Assembly: GCA_949987565.1 (NCBI GenBank)
Contig: OX465102.1
Coordinates: 24,528,760-24,592,759 of the forward strand
Direction: 5' to 3'
Origin: Luidia sarsii
Lineage: Eukaryota > Echinodermata > Asteroidea > Paxillosida > Luidiidae
DNA: 64,000 nt
The notes under the pieces are model-generated. The model saw only the letters and a program-made list of their open reading frames with translations, had not been told where the DNA came from and did no database searches. Both the position numbers and the translations under genes were made by a program. Below are positions 34,261 through 45,530 of the stretch, in pieces. Numbering within the stretch: the first letter of the stretch is position 1; each line of letters opens with the position of its first letter.

Positions 34261-34818
34261 AGGGGACAGGCACAATGCGATTTTTTTTTTAATTCGTTCC
34301 CTCGAATTATCATTTCGTTCCCTCGAAATATCATTTCGTTCCCTCGAAATATCATTTCGTTCCCTCGAAATATCATTTCGTTCCCTCGAAATATTTCTTT
34401 AGGGAACGAAATGATTTCGAGGGAACAAAATAACAATTTTAGGGAACGAAATAAAATTTCGAGGGAAAGAAATAATGTTTCGTGGGAACGAAATAATACG
34501 GTGTTTCGAGGAAACGTAATAGTATTTTGAGTGAACGGGATACCTTATGAGGGAACGCAATGATTACGAGAGAATGAAATAATAATTCGAGGGAACGAAA
34601 TGATAATTCGAGGGAACGAAATGATAATTCGAGGGAACGAAATAATAATTCGAGTGAACGAAATGATAATTCGAGGGAACGAAATGATAATTCGAGGGAA
34701 CGAAATGATAATTCGAGGGAACGAAATGATTTCGAGGGAACAAAATGATAATTCGAAGGGACGAAATAATTATTAAAGGGAACGAAATGAAGAAAAAAAT
34801 CATTGCCTCTGTCCCCTT
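34261..34818. mobile_element. Foldback-like element made of inverted 21-bp repeat arrays
   Basis: The ends AGGGGACAGGCACAATGCG and CATTGCCTCTGTCCCCTT are inverted repeats. The left arm has ~5 units TATCATTTCGTTCCCTCGAA in one orientation and the right arm ~15 units CGAGGGAACGAAATGATAAT in the other. Orientation flips at ~34395. Tandem repeats inside terminal inverted repeats are the hallmark of Foldback elements. No ORF of its own. Confidence 0.7.
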
Positions 34819-35097
34819 AGGGGCTCCGTACGGACCGGAGTCATAAGAGGGTTACATTTTGAACTCAGATGTGGTATGACTTTGTTGCGCCGGTGGGAAT
34901 CTGGTCATTTTTAGGTTGAGTAGGGCCATCCCCATAGAGAGTTTGTAATGTTCAGTATGTTGGTGAGACCAAAACACTCTAAAACGAGAAATATATGTCT
35001 GTTGTGAAACAGAGCATAGAGCTTTTCCGCTTCTGTTTGTAACAAGTCATAGAATAGCCCCATTCCTACTCCATAACGCATGTACATATTTTGTGCA

Positions 35098-35725
35098 CAA
35101 AGCCTATGGGACTCGAGTGTGGTATTCAAAAATTCATAAAAAATATAAACAATGGTCCTTCGGTTCCAAACTTTAGATTTGGAATGTCTAGCACGATAGC
35201 TAACTACATATCAAATTTCGAGATGATCGGCCAATGCCTTATATGTGTTTTAAAATCACACATTTTGATGACGTCATGATTGCGTAACGACATTTTGGCT
35301 CCGGAAGGTGTTTCTAAACCATGTCCCCAATAGATATCAAAGAAAAAATGAAAACAATCTCTCTCCGTTGGCCAAATATGCTCATTTCAATGTGAAAATC
35401 TGAAAAGTTCATGACCTCATAAATATTCATGAGATGACGTCACGGTCAATCGATGGCAATTTTTGGATACACCTTTTCCCAACTTAGATTACAGTGCAAA
35501 GTTGAAACTAAACGAACTTGTACTTTTGCTTTTAATGGATTTTGAAATTTGCCCCTTCAAAGCAAGGTCACGTGACACGTGATGACGTCATGATGATATC
35601 AAGGTGTTTAGGATCAATTTCAGCATGGGCTTTATGCATTTGCCACGTTTGAAAAAAATCCAAGTCTGTTCAATGACCAAAGTCGTGCTTACAAAACCCC
35701 TGTGCATTGTCTATGGGCTTTGGGG
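35098..35725. mobile_element. Unclassified ~630-bp non-autonomous element with CRE motifs
   Basis: ACAAAGCCTATGGG at the left is inverted to GTCTATGGGCTTTG at the right. Three exact TGACGTCA palindromes lie inside (35269-35276, 35435-35442, 35583-35590). The next 100 bp hold AGCTTTTCCGCTTCC and GGAAGCGGCGGAAAAGCT, a further hairpin. Confidence 0.45.
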
Positions 35726-36043
35726 GAGAAGAAGAAGAAGCTGAAAAGCTGAACAACAGATATAGCTTTTCCGCTTCCCTGGAAGCGGCGGAAAAGCTAA
35801 AAAACGTATCTATGGCCATAGGTCTACAATCAAAACCGGTAAAATGGACACCCCTGTTGGGTATCACTTCAATCTCCCTGATCATTCAATATCAGATATG
35901 AGTGTACTGGGCATAGAATCCCTTGGTCACCGTAGTAATGCTGTCCGTCTAAGCCGTGAGAAAATGTGGATGAAGCGTCTTCGGACTATTCAACCCCATG
36001 GTCTCAACATCCAGGAGGGTAATGACTAACAACATGCAGCTTT

Positions 36044-36115
36044 TGTTCTTGTCACTCTGCCTTTGAGAAAGGTCGTGCTAGGATCGAAACGTCAGGCCCA
36101 CTAAATTTTAAGAAA
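36044..36115 (+). mobile_element. 72-bp GAAACGTC insertion with 13-bp target duplication
   Basis: AACATGCAGCTTT occurs at 36031-36043 and again at 36116-36128, immediately flanking TGTTCTTGTCACTCTGCC ... GTCAGGCCCACTAAATTTTAAGAAA. The A-rich 3' end and 13-bp duplication suggest target-primed retroposition. Confidence 0.8.
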
Positions 36116-36327
36116 AACATGCAGCTTTCTGATAATCCTTCTTTTGTGTTCACTCCTTCACACATCTCTCTTTGATCTTTCCCCCTCTTCTCACTAATCC
36201 CTACCCTACTCCTTGCCCTTCCCTTTGATCTCACCCTACCAGCTTTACTCTTTGTCCTTTGTTTCTCATCCGTGTCCTATTCACTCTCTTCCCCCTTCCT
36301 TCGTATACATGTATCTGCGTTGTCCTC

Positions 36328-36450
36328 GTCACTCTGCCTTTGAGAAAGGTCCTGCTAGGATCGAAACGTCAGGCCCACTAAATTTTAAGATTTTCATTTT
36401 GGTGATTTTAATCAGTAAGCAGTTTGCAACATTTGTGTATATCACTGAAA
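36328..36450 (+). repeat. GAAACGTC-family copy, nearly identical to 36051-36113
   Basis: The first 63 nt differ from the upstream copy at one base (GGTCCTG against GGTCGTG), 277 bp away in direct orientation. This copy continues into the usual tail AATCAGTAAGCAGTTTGCAA and CATTTGTGTATATCAC. Confidence 0.85.
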
Positions 36451-37639
36451 ATGTATTTAGTCACTTTTAATCAAATTTCCCTGACGACATAAAAAAAAAT
36501 ACACAACGTGTATAATTTATATAAAAATTGAGCCAGCCATTACTCAGAAAATCCGATTTTTCGGTCTCATACTTCATTTTTTCCGGATGTTAATAAATAA
36601 AGGTTACGATTACTGAATCAGTGTTCAGTAATATTCTAGTATCCAATGTGATTATCCAATGTGAATCAGCCACCGAGGTTTTACTTTGAACTTGAAGGTC
36701 GATACCGAAAGAGAACGCAATTAGATTAGTTTAAAGAACACATTTTGCATGTTCAGCAATAAAGCTTTGAGTGCATAATATAATAAGAGTTTGTATAGTG
36801 TAGCTAAGATAAATTTCAGACTTAGGGACTAATCCTACATAGAGAAATGACTGGTATGTGAAACCAGAGGTCTCGGGTAGAAATCCCAGTCCGGCCAAAT
36901 TGACTGTGCTGTTTCCAGTTTATCAAATTGATAAACGTCATCAATTAATCAGACACTTTGGTTAAACAGCCCTGCAGACACGTGAGATAAAGATATAAAT
37001 CATTGTTTGGTTTGATTCCCACATCATTTTTACCAACCTGACACAAAAATAGCAGTTGTATGCTTGCGAAAAAAAAAACCCACCGTAATGCATTGCGACC
37101 GAGTTTCACCACGTATCCACCCCTCCAAGCATAATACACGCACGTATGATACCAATGAAGAAAGGTGACGGCTGTAAAGCAAGTTGCTTGCTGACTAAAA
37201 AGAAAAAATCCTTGGGAAAAAAAGTCTGGAAAATGTAACCCTCGCTTGAACAAACCGCCTTTCCGAAGCACGTATAGGAGGCAAACAACACCGTGCATCC
37301 ACAACACGTACGGGCCTTCACACGGGGGTTCGGAGTGGGAGGTTTGTTTTACCGACGTACGGGTAAGCGCAGGGCGGGAGAAATTCTGGTCAGGGAAGGG
37401 GAAGGGAAGAAAGTTGCTCGCTCGCTCGATCCCTCGGTATCCACGCCAGCATTGGCCGCGCACGACTCGAAGGCATGCGTGCGGTTCACATCGGCATCGT
37501 GTTCGGCTCCACTGACTAACAAATTCACACCAGGGTGATACAAGGATATTCAATTTGTTCTCATTTCCGCGCCCATATAGCCAGGGCAACTCGACACCGG
37601 CCGGGAGCGTCTGGCTTCTCGAATGCAAGGATGCATGGA
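36451..37639. other. Intergenic
   Basis: A SINE-1 T-arm fragment lies at ~36858-36900 (CCAGAGGTCTCGGGTAGAAA, TCCCAGTCCGGCC). The 227-codon minus frame at 36945-37628 has no recognisable domain. The remainder is unique. Confidence 0.45.
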
Positions 37640-38098
37640 ACGGGGACGAGAGAGGGACTGAGAGGGAAGGAGGGTGGGGGAGAGGAGGGAGATATGGAGA
37701 GGGAGAGATCGGTGGAAACTATAGGCGAGAGGGGTGAGGGAGATAGAGGGGCGAGATAGAGAGAGAGGAAGAGAGAGAGGGGAGAGGAGAGAGAGAGAGG
37801 GAGAGGGGGAGGTAGAGGGAGAGAGAGAGGAAGAGAGAGGGGGCGAGTGAGGGAGATATAAGGGAGAGAGGGGAGAGGGAGATAAAACGAGAGAGAGGAA
37901 GGGAGAGGGAGAGAGAGGGGAGAGAGAGAAAGAGGGAGAGAGAGGGTGAGAGAGAGGGGGAGGGAGGGAAGGGGTGAGAGGGAGAGAGAGAGGGGAGAGG
38001 GAGAGAGAGGGAGGGATGGGAGAGAGAGGGGGAGAGGGAGAGGGGGAGACAAAGGGAGAGGGGGAGAGACAAGTGGAGAGAGAAAAAGAGAGAGAGCG
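37640..38098. repeat. GA-rich microsatellite
   Basis: Purine-only (GA)n/(GGGA)n on the + strand. Confidence 0.92.
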
Positions 38099-38584
38099 AC
38101 ATTGGTTATGGATCATAATTATGGATCAACATTCCTTTATACTGTGTGCAACAATATAAGGGTTCCATTTTGTATGTACTGGGGTTTGGGCATGCTTCCA
38201 TTTTGAATGAAACCCTACTCCATTGACTAAGGCATTGCCTTGCACTACGTTCTGTCAGCCATATTGGCGCTACACATCCGCGCGGATTACTATTTTATGA
38301 CAGTGATTTGCTCTACGATGACTGACTTCATCGTGTGGCCACAGAAAATTCTCCACTAAAACTGTTTTTGTATACATTTTGTATCGACTCCACTCTATAT
38401 CTGATGTCGGAAGGAGCACCTGATGCCTGCTATAACATCCTCACACTCCACAAGGTGCTGACGAAGTCTCCACATCATCCTGTCACTATCCAGCCCAGAC
38501 GATGTATGATTCCCCAGCCTAGACCTATATCTGTCTGAGACTGTGCCTAATTCCTCTGGCGCCATCCCGGGGTCTTTCGAAAAT

Positions 38585-38889
38585 AGTTTGCACCGTCCTA
38601 TGTCTGTCTGTCTCTGTCTCCCCTCTTTCTTTCCCTCTATTTGTTGGTTCCCCATCCCTCTGTCTCTCTCTCCCTCCATCTCACTCCCCCTCACTATCTC
38701 TCTCCATCTCCCCCCCTCTCTCTCTCTCCCTCCCCCTCTCTCTCTCTCTCTCTCTCTCTCTCCCCTCTCTCTCTCTCCCTCTCTCTTCCTCTCTCTCTCT
38801 CTCTCCCCCTCTCTCTCTCCCCCTCTCTCTTTCCCTCTCTCCCTCTATTTGTCGGTTCCCCACCCCTCTGTCTTTCTCCATCTCCCCCT

Positions 38890-38927
<38 letters not shown>

Positions 38928-39245
38928 CCTCTCTCTTTCTCTCCCTCTCTCTCCCTCTCTCTCTCTCTCCCCCTCTCTCTCCCCCCTTCTCTCTTTCCCT
39001 CTCTCCCTCTATTTGTCGGTTCCCCACCCCTCTGTCTTTCTCCATCTCCCCCTCTCTCTACCTCTCTCTCTTCCCTCTCTTTCCCTTCGCTATCTCTCAC
39101 CAACTCTCTCTTTCTCCCCACCCCCTTCTCTCTCCCCTCTCTCCCCCTCTCTCCCTCCCTTCCCCTCCCTTCTCTCTCTTACCCCTCCCTCTCTCTGTCT
39201 CCCCCTCTGCCTCTAGCTCTCTCTGTCTCTCGTCTCCATGTTCTC
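38585..39245. repeat. CT tract with a longer repeated unit
   Basis: (CT)n interrupted three times by CTATTTGTCGGTTCCCCACC, then CCTCTGTCTTTCTCCATCTC, at about 38637, 38844 and 39008. Units are ~208 and 164 bp. Confidence 0.85.
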
Positions 39246-39894
39246 ACTCACGCTCTCCCTTGACGTGAGCGGAGGACTGATGGAGGCCAGTCTAGGCTGA
39301 TACACGGCTCGCCCAAGGTTCCTCACCTTCGAACCAGATCAGCCACTCTAGCGCCCATGCCCATTACAAAGTTGACTAATAAAAAAAATCAGTCAAATTT
39401 GATTAGTGCACGGGCAGGTGAAGAGGGGGGGGGGAGAGAGAGAGAGAGAGAGAGTGGGTGGAACCCTTCTCGTGCCCCGCCGATCAAACCAGTCCCGACT
39501 CCCTGCCCTCTTTGCTCCCTCTATACCTTGCCCCACGGAGTCCCGTGGGTGCTACCGGTCATCAGGGAGAGACTCGCCCGGGCTATCGCGAGATCGTCAG
39601 GGCCGTGCTTCCTCCCATTAGTCGGTGGGAGACTCAGGCTGGCCAATTCGTGTGAAATTTCGGACGGGCTCCACCTGGCTCGCATCAAGCCGTAATTATG
39701 TTGTTTTAAGGGCACCAGAAGTGGATATTCCCGATCTCCGTTCGCAGGTGGATGCATGGAGGGGGAGGGGAGGGGGGTTGCTGGGATTCGCTCGGCTATA
39801 TGGGAGGGGAGAGGGGAGAGTGAGTGGGAACCGTTTTTGTTATTGGCGCAAAGTTGGTCTCATACAGTACACTATGGCCTCCACTAACCACTTA
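39246..39894. other. Intergenic; complex island at ~39540-39720
   Basis: It holds GGGCTATCGCGAGATCGTCA and AAGCCGTAATTATGTTG. No gene recognised. GA and G-rich patches flank it. Confidence 0.35.
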
Positions 39895-40355
39895 AGGGGT
39901 TTTCACACTATAGACGAAATGCCCGGAGAATTCTCGAAAATTCCCCCGGGGAATTCGGTCGGTCTGTTCACACTACCAACGAAATTCCCGTAGATAATTT
40001 TTTTTCCCCGGGGAATATTTATCCCTGCTCGGGAGCACGGTAGAAGCAGAAAACCCCAGGAGTTTAACGTTTTACCGGGGGGAAGCAACTAGTGTGAACA
40101 TCGGTGGTTTTTTACTTACCCGACCTTATTTCGTCCATTTGGGAACTAGTGTGTCCTCCGTTTACAAATTCCCCGGGGATTGATTGCCAGTGTGAAACGA
40201 CCGTGCGTATTCCGGGGAAAAGGTGTTCCCGGGAGTTACCAAATGGGTCCAGTGTGACCGGTTGCTTGGGTGTTCGTGGGGTAAACAAATCCCCGGGATT
40301 TTCCCGGGGATTTATTCCCCGGGGATTGGCTCTGTAGTTTGAAAATGGCTTTTAG
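39895..40355. mobile_element. MITE rich in CCCCGGGG palindromes
   Basis: The ends AAGGGGTTTTCACACTATAG and CTGTAGTTTGAAAATGGCTT are imperfect inverted repeats. The interior has many CCCCGGGGAAT/ATTCCCCGGG copies and four GTGTGAA or TTCACAC-type motifs. Confidence 0.6.
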
Positions 40356-40874
40356 GTCAGTGTTCGTGCCGGAAAATTAGGCACTGCTCTTGTGGGCGCT
40401 GACGGCACACTAAACACCTCTTTGATACATAGGCCTACGATCGGAAAAGAGAGAAAACATGAACAAAACGAGTCTCCTCTGGGCTCTAGGAATTGAATAT
40501 TCTTAAGATGATAAGAACGTTATAAAATGTTGTTTGCATGATCGTGAAGCAATGCAAGCAACGAGATGGAAGATTAGAGTTTTTTGGACAAAGCCTTACG
40601 ATGCATCGTAACTCAACTTACGACGGATAACCCATTGTTAGTTGGGGTACACTGTATGGCTACTTTGTATCGCTCAGCTCACTGTTTTGCGATTGATAGC
40701 TACTATGAGTTTTGGGAAATCGACCAATGGTTCCCTTACGGAGATGACAACCCATAGCTTGCATCCGTATCATGGACTGTGGTGGGATCCGGTTTCAGTC
40801 TTAGGAGCAAGTGGCTCCAGCCCCTGGATTCTGTTTGGTATTCCATCGTATTTCTATTGTCATATTTCCAATTG

Positions 40875-40930
40875 AAAGAGTTGGAGGGCCTGAGGTTTCG
40901 ATCCTAGCAGGACCTTTCTCGAAGGCAAAG
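40875..40930 (-). repeat. GAAACGTC-family copy, minus
   Basis: On the minus strand: TTCGAGAAAGGTCCTGCTAG then GATCGAAACCTCAGGCCC. Fragments of SINE-1 body follow on the + strand (AAGTTCCCTGTCACTCTTTC). Confidence 0.7.
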
Positions 40931-41264
40931 ACATTTTTCAATGTGTTGAAAAGTTCCCTGTCACTCTTTCCTTAGTTTGCTTGACTTAGATCGGAAACAT
41001 TAAAAACGGATGGGCGAAGTGTTGGGCAACACCATTAGCTAAAATTCCGTTTTCTCCTTTTTACCAGAAATTTGGGGAAATTGAACAATAATTTTTTTCA
41101 ACTTGATCAAGTTCCCAGTCAGTTTTTCCTTTGTTTGTTTGACTTTAATTGAAAAAGTTGCATCCACTCTGTGTGATCCCCGAGCTGCTGTGGCCAGGTT
41201 TATTGCAATTGGTTGTTTGCATCTGAATGAAAGCAGGGATGTGATCCCTGGAGATATACGGCAG

Positions 41265-41610
41265 TTAATGGTTGAATTGCTTCTGACCGGCGCCCCCACC
41301 CCGGCAAAGACTAGTTGATTATTTGGGAAGGCCACCATCTATCTAATGGCTGGATAGCTCAGATGGAAGAGCACTGGTACGTTAGTCCAGTGGTCTCGGG
41401 TTAAAGTCCCGGCCCAATCAAAGTTTTCTTTGCCAATTTTTCAATTTGTTCCAATTAAGTTCCCAGTCAGTTTTTCCTCTGTATGTTTGACAGAAATGTT
41501 TGTGGGAGATTTAGACTCACGCAGTTGGCCTTTCATTGACCAGTAATGTGACCATGCCGATGACCTTTTTCAAGTTGTTGTCTTTGCCAATTTAATTCTC
41601 AAATCAGATA
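41265..41610 (+). mobile_element. tRNA-derived SINE-1 with upstream block
   Basis: The tRNA-like head begins at 41348 (GGCTGGATAGCTCAGATGG ... GGGTTAAAGTCCC). The body has AAGTTCCCAGTCAGTTTTTC, CGCAGTTGGCCTTTCATTGA and CCAGTAATGTGACCAT. The 80 bp before the head are shared with 3725-3812, so the mobile unit may be longer than the tRNA-headed part. Confidence 0.7.
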
Positions 41611-41654
41611 TAATAAATTATACAGACTCCATTCCCCGCTACGTGATTGCAAGC

Positions 41655-42022
41655 TTAAAGGCCCAATACAACATTGGGAAGATCGGGAAACATCGATGTT
41701 CACATATTTCCTTCTAATTTTAGACAGTTTGAAGACGATGGTCATGATAGGATCCTCATGTTGCAATCTTACGGTCTGGGATGCTGTACTTCTCGAGAAG
41801 TCTGCACTCAAACATCGATAAATAGTTTATTACTCGCGAGTAATAAACCATTTCTTACACGGTGCGTAAACCATGACGGTTTTGGGGCATTTTTCTACTT
41901 TCTCAGTTTACCATTTTGAGGTAAAAACCTTCGCAGCATTCCTTTTTTTGGAATGTTTAATGGTTTAACACACAAACTGTGGCAGTATTTTGACCTTTAC
42001 CAATGTTGTATATGGCCTTTAA
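41655..42022 (+). mobile_element. TTAAAGG MITE, copy C
   Basis: 368 bp from TTAAAGGCCCAATACAACAT to ATGTTGTATATGGCCTTTAA. The central palindrome TTTATTACTCGCGAGTAATA is intact. Confidence 0.88.
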
Positions 42023-42959
42023 GGCGAAGCTCCTCCAAAACAATCATGCTCTCTGTTGAAATGGATCTCCAGCATTCAAAACCCGTCAAAAATTGTCGAC
42101 ATTAATACTTCTCTGCCCCACTGCAACCTGGAAGACCCCCCTCCCTTCTGTACGAATATCGAGATTGCGATCTGGAAATGACAGCCGAAACCTTTCCCCG
42201 TTTGAAACTCCCGCAGGGGCCGCGGGACTGATCGATTTGCTTCCCTTAAGGCAGACCAGACGCCGCAGGGGAGGGAAAATATGTATTTTGGCAGGAAAGA
42301 TAATTGACGTTTTATTTTTGAACAAACAAAAAGAAAAGAAAAACCAGCCCCTTTTGACACGCACCTATAGAGTGCGGTGCCGAGATTTCTCCGCCTCCAA
42401 AAAAAAAATCTCCCCGCCCTCCCAAAGACCCCAAAAGAAAAAAAAATTGAGCTAGAGCAGGCTAAACCACTACCTTTTTGATCTATTAAAACACCTCAGC
42501 CCTTTTTATTATTAATCTAAGATTGTCAAGAGTGTTTAAAACTGTCATTTCTTTTCGCTTCTCTCCCTCCGGCAGCTCAGTTCCGGTGCTCTCTCTCTCT
42601 CTCTTTCTGAAGGGAAGTTTGACTGATGAGGGTATAGAGGTGGAGAACGAGAGAGAGCGTGTACCTGTGAGGCTTGTAGGCCGGGCCTGGGACACGTTTC
42701 CCCGAGCGGGCGGGGCGGGGGAAGAGCTGCGTCATTTGTCACCTCGCCCCGTCGAACCCGCTTGGGAAACACCACACCGGTTTTTTTTTGTGGCCGTGCC
42801 TTTTTTTCTTGCTGGTTTGCGAATTGGGAGACAAAAATAACCCCCACCCTCAACTGACCCAATGTGGATGAAAGAAGGTGAGTTTTTTTTTCTTTTTTTC
42901 AAAGACTAATTTTTTTTGTGAAGTGAAGATGGTGGAGGTGAGGGGGATCGGAGGGGGAG
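42023..42959. other. Intergenic
   Basis: C/A-rich stretch at 42390-42450, CT run at 42590-42606 and poly-T runs. No gene recognised. Confidence 0.45.
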
Positions 42960-43520
42960 GATAGGGAGAGATACAGGGACAGGGAGTTGGGAGGGAGAAG
43001 GGGATGGATAGGCAAAGTGAGAGAGGGTGGGAGAGATGAGTTGGACGGGCAAGGACGGGCAGAGACAGAAGCAGAGAGATGCAGAGGCAGAGGCAGATGC
43101 AGATGCAGAGACAGGTGCAGAGACAGAGGTAGAGGCAGAGGCAGAGACAGCGGCAGATGCAGAGGCGGAGGGAGAGGTAGAGGTGGAGGCAGAGGCAGAG
43201 GCAGAGGGTGAGGCAGATGCAGAGGCAGAAGCGGACGGAGAGGCAGTGGCAGAGGTGGAGGGAGAGGCAGAGGCAGAGTCAGAGTCAGAGGCAGAGGCAG
43301 GGGAGAGGTAGAGAGAGAGGGAGAGAGGGGGTCGTAGAGAGTGAGTGAGAAAGGGTGGTGGATAGGAAGACACTCAGAAAGGAGGAAAGAGAGAGGGAGA
43401 CAGAAGGAGGGAGGGAGAGACAGACAAAAAAAGGACAGAGATGAAGAGACACGGAAAGAGAGAGGGGGAGTGAGAGACAAACAGACGAAAACAGAGAGGC
43501 AGAGAGAAAGAGGGGGAAGG
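42960..43520. repeat. GCAGAG hexanucleotide and GA microsatellite
   Basis: (GGCAGA)n with GATGCA variants at ~43065-43305 inside a purine-rich tract. It yields Ala-Glu and Arg-Gly reading frames by composition. Confidence 0.88.
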
Positions 43521-45226
43521 GGTTAAAACACTGGGCCGTCGGAGGAATGTTGTTTACAGTTTAGCCCGCATCCAGAATCAATGGACGACCCAGCGTTGAC
43601 AGTCCCTGTGCGTCCGGTCGGGAACCGGCGTCGATTCGTCAACGCGCCGGTATCGAAACCTTCTCGACAGAAATATAAGTCAACACTCTCGTTTGCGGCC
43701 TCTGTTGATACCACCTTGCCCTCTTCCATTAATTTTTTTTCTGTAATAAAAATTAAAATGTTATGCGAGGGCACTGCGCTATTATATACCCTCATGCACG
43801 CATCGGAACTTGAAGGATGCGAGTGGGACCCGAGGCTGACCGCCGCGTGTCCCGCTCGCCGGAAATAAATGTGTCGACAAATTAAAAGCCGCCGTATTCC
43901 TCGCGAATATATACAAACAGTCGTCAAACAAAAAAGAAATTCCCCGGTGTTATGAATGTCCAACAGATAATGGTGTCTAAAGGTTCGATAGGCGAGCGCG
44001 CGGTTTCTTCTTATTGTCATATTTTACTGAACTTTTGTTGGGGTGATTTTTGTGTTGTTGTTTTTTTTTTTTACAATATAGGAGGGTTTGCGGTGACATC
44101 ATGTATACGGTCTCATAAAGATGAGGTATGGTTATGAAAATAACCTGTCAGTGATAACTCGATGTTCCGGCCAGTATGCTCTGGCCGTCATGTTGTTTTG
44201 GGGTGTTTTTTTCTTCGAAACTGAGACCAAAACCATTCTCATTTTCTGGTTCAGAGTCAACTCGTTTTTTCAGCGCATTCAAATCAGACTATTATCATGC
44301 ACTTTGAAATCAAATGATACGTCAGTTCTACCTCTAAATTCATAAAAAATAATGGAAATCCTGAGTGTATGTCGGTTATGCCTACACGTTTGATTGAAAA
44401 CAGCAAAACCGCTGTACTGGGAACGCGAGTGAATTCTGAACTTCTAAGGAAATGAATATAGGAAATGAAAATAAACAGCCCTTGTGTTTTTGATTTGCCT
44501 TGAACCACTTGACTGACCTTCTAGAATTGCACTTGGTATAGTCATTTGACTGCACGACTGCACCCTAAACACAATAGGCCTATAAGTCGTCGAGGTCTCC
44601 ACGAAACGGCGAATGGTAATTTTCTCAACCGTAACAAATTGCATAAGAACAGACCTCAGTGTCACTTCATATGCTGTCAGTCTCGTACATCACCGTATCA
44701 CAAAAGCACTCTTTACACTACCCATTGAAAAGAGCCTGAAAAATACCTTACGGAAGATGCAATTAACTTTCAAAGCGCTATTTCCAAAAACAGTAGGCCT
44801 ATCTCTTCTGATTCGTGCACGGTTGGATTCGCCAGTTCGTGAAAATGCCGACGAAGTATCTGCACTGAAGTTGCAAGAAATCTGTTTTGTACTCCCCTGT
44901 CGGTCGGTCTTTGTGTCGATGAGTCTCTACCATAAGAACTTAGTCAACGCGTGAGTGCATGAAGTGCATGCATAATATTAATAGTGTCTTCGGAATCTCG
45001 TGTCTTCGGAAGTCATCTTTTCATGATTTCACAAGAGGGCTCCCTCCATGCGCCACGCACGTCCACGTTTACGTCACATCCTCCATCTCTTCGTGAAGCC
45101 CTTTAGGAACATACCGGAAATGATGATTTCTGCTTCTCTAAAAAATACACCAAAAAAATAAACTTTTTGTGAAATATTTTCGTCTATACTCGAGGTAGGA
45201 ACGGAAAGAACGGTAGGTAACTTTGG
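43521..45226. other. Intergenic
   Basis: A mixed GC/AT island lies at 43560-43900 (GAACCGGCGTCGATTCGTCA, GACAAATTAAAAGCCGCCG). 44085 carries GAGGGTTTGCGGTGACATCA, related to the repeat at 6285. ORFs are short and unrecognised. Confidence 0.4.
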
Positions 45227-45530
45227 TAAACGTAATGTATGGTACATTATGGGTAAATAATGGGTACACATGCGTACATAATATGGGTAAACATTCATAC
45301 ATATGGGTACATTATGGGTGCATAATGGGCGCACATGGGTGCATAATGGATAAACATGGGTACATAATTTATACATAATGGGTGCATAGCGTGTACATAG
45401 TGGATAAACATGGGTACATAATTTATACATAATGGGTACATAGTGGGTACATATGGGTACATAGTGGGTACATAATGTATACATCATTACATAATGGTTA
45501 CTTAATGGATACATAGTGGGTACATATGAA
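45227..45530 (+). repeat. Short-unit minisatellite (GGGTACATAAT)
   Basis: 9-12 bp units of the GGGTACATAAT and GGGTACATAT type, with GGATAAACATG variants. No conserved coding frame. Confidence 0.85.

Noticed and set aside
36945..37628. 227-codon minus-strand ORF
   Set aside because: No recognisable domain, odd composition (Phe/Cys/Arg-rich), ends in repeat-adjacent sequence, and no splice or homology support.
41348..41416. A functional tRNA-Asn-like gene
   Set aside because: The acceptor is mismatched in this copy, and the same head with the same body recurs at 4060-4336 and 54461-54640, so it is a SINE.
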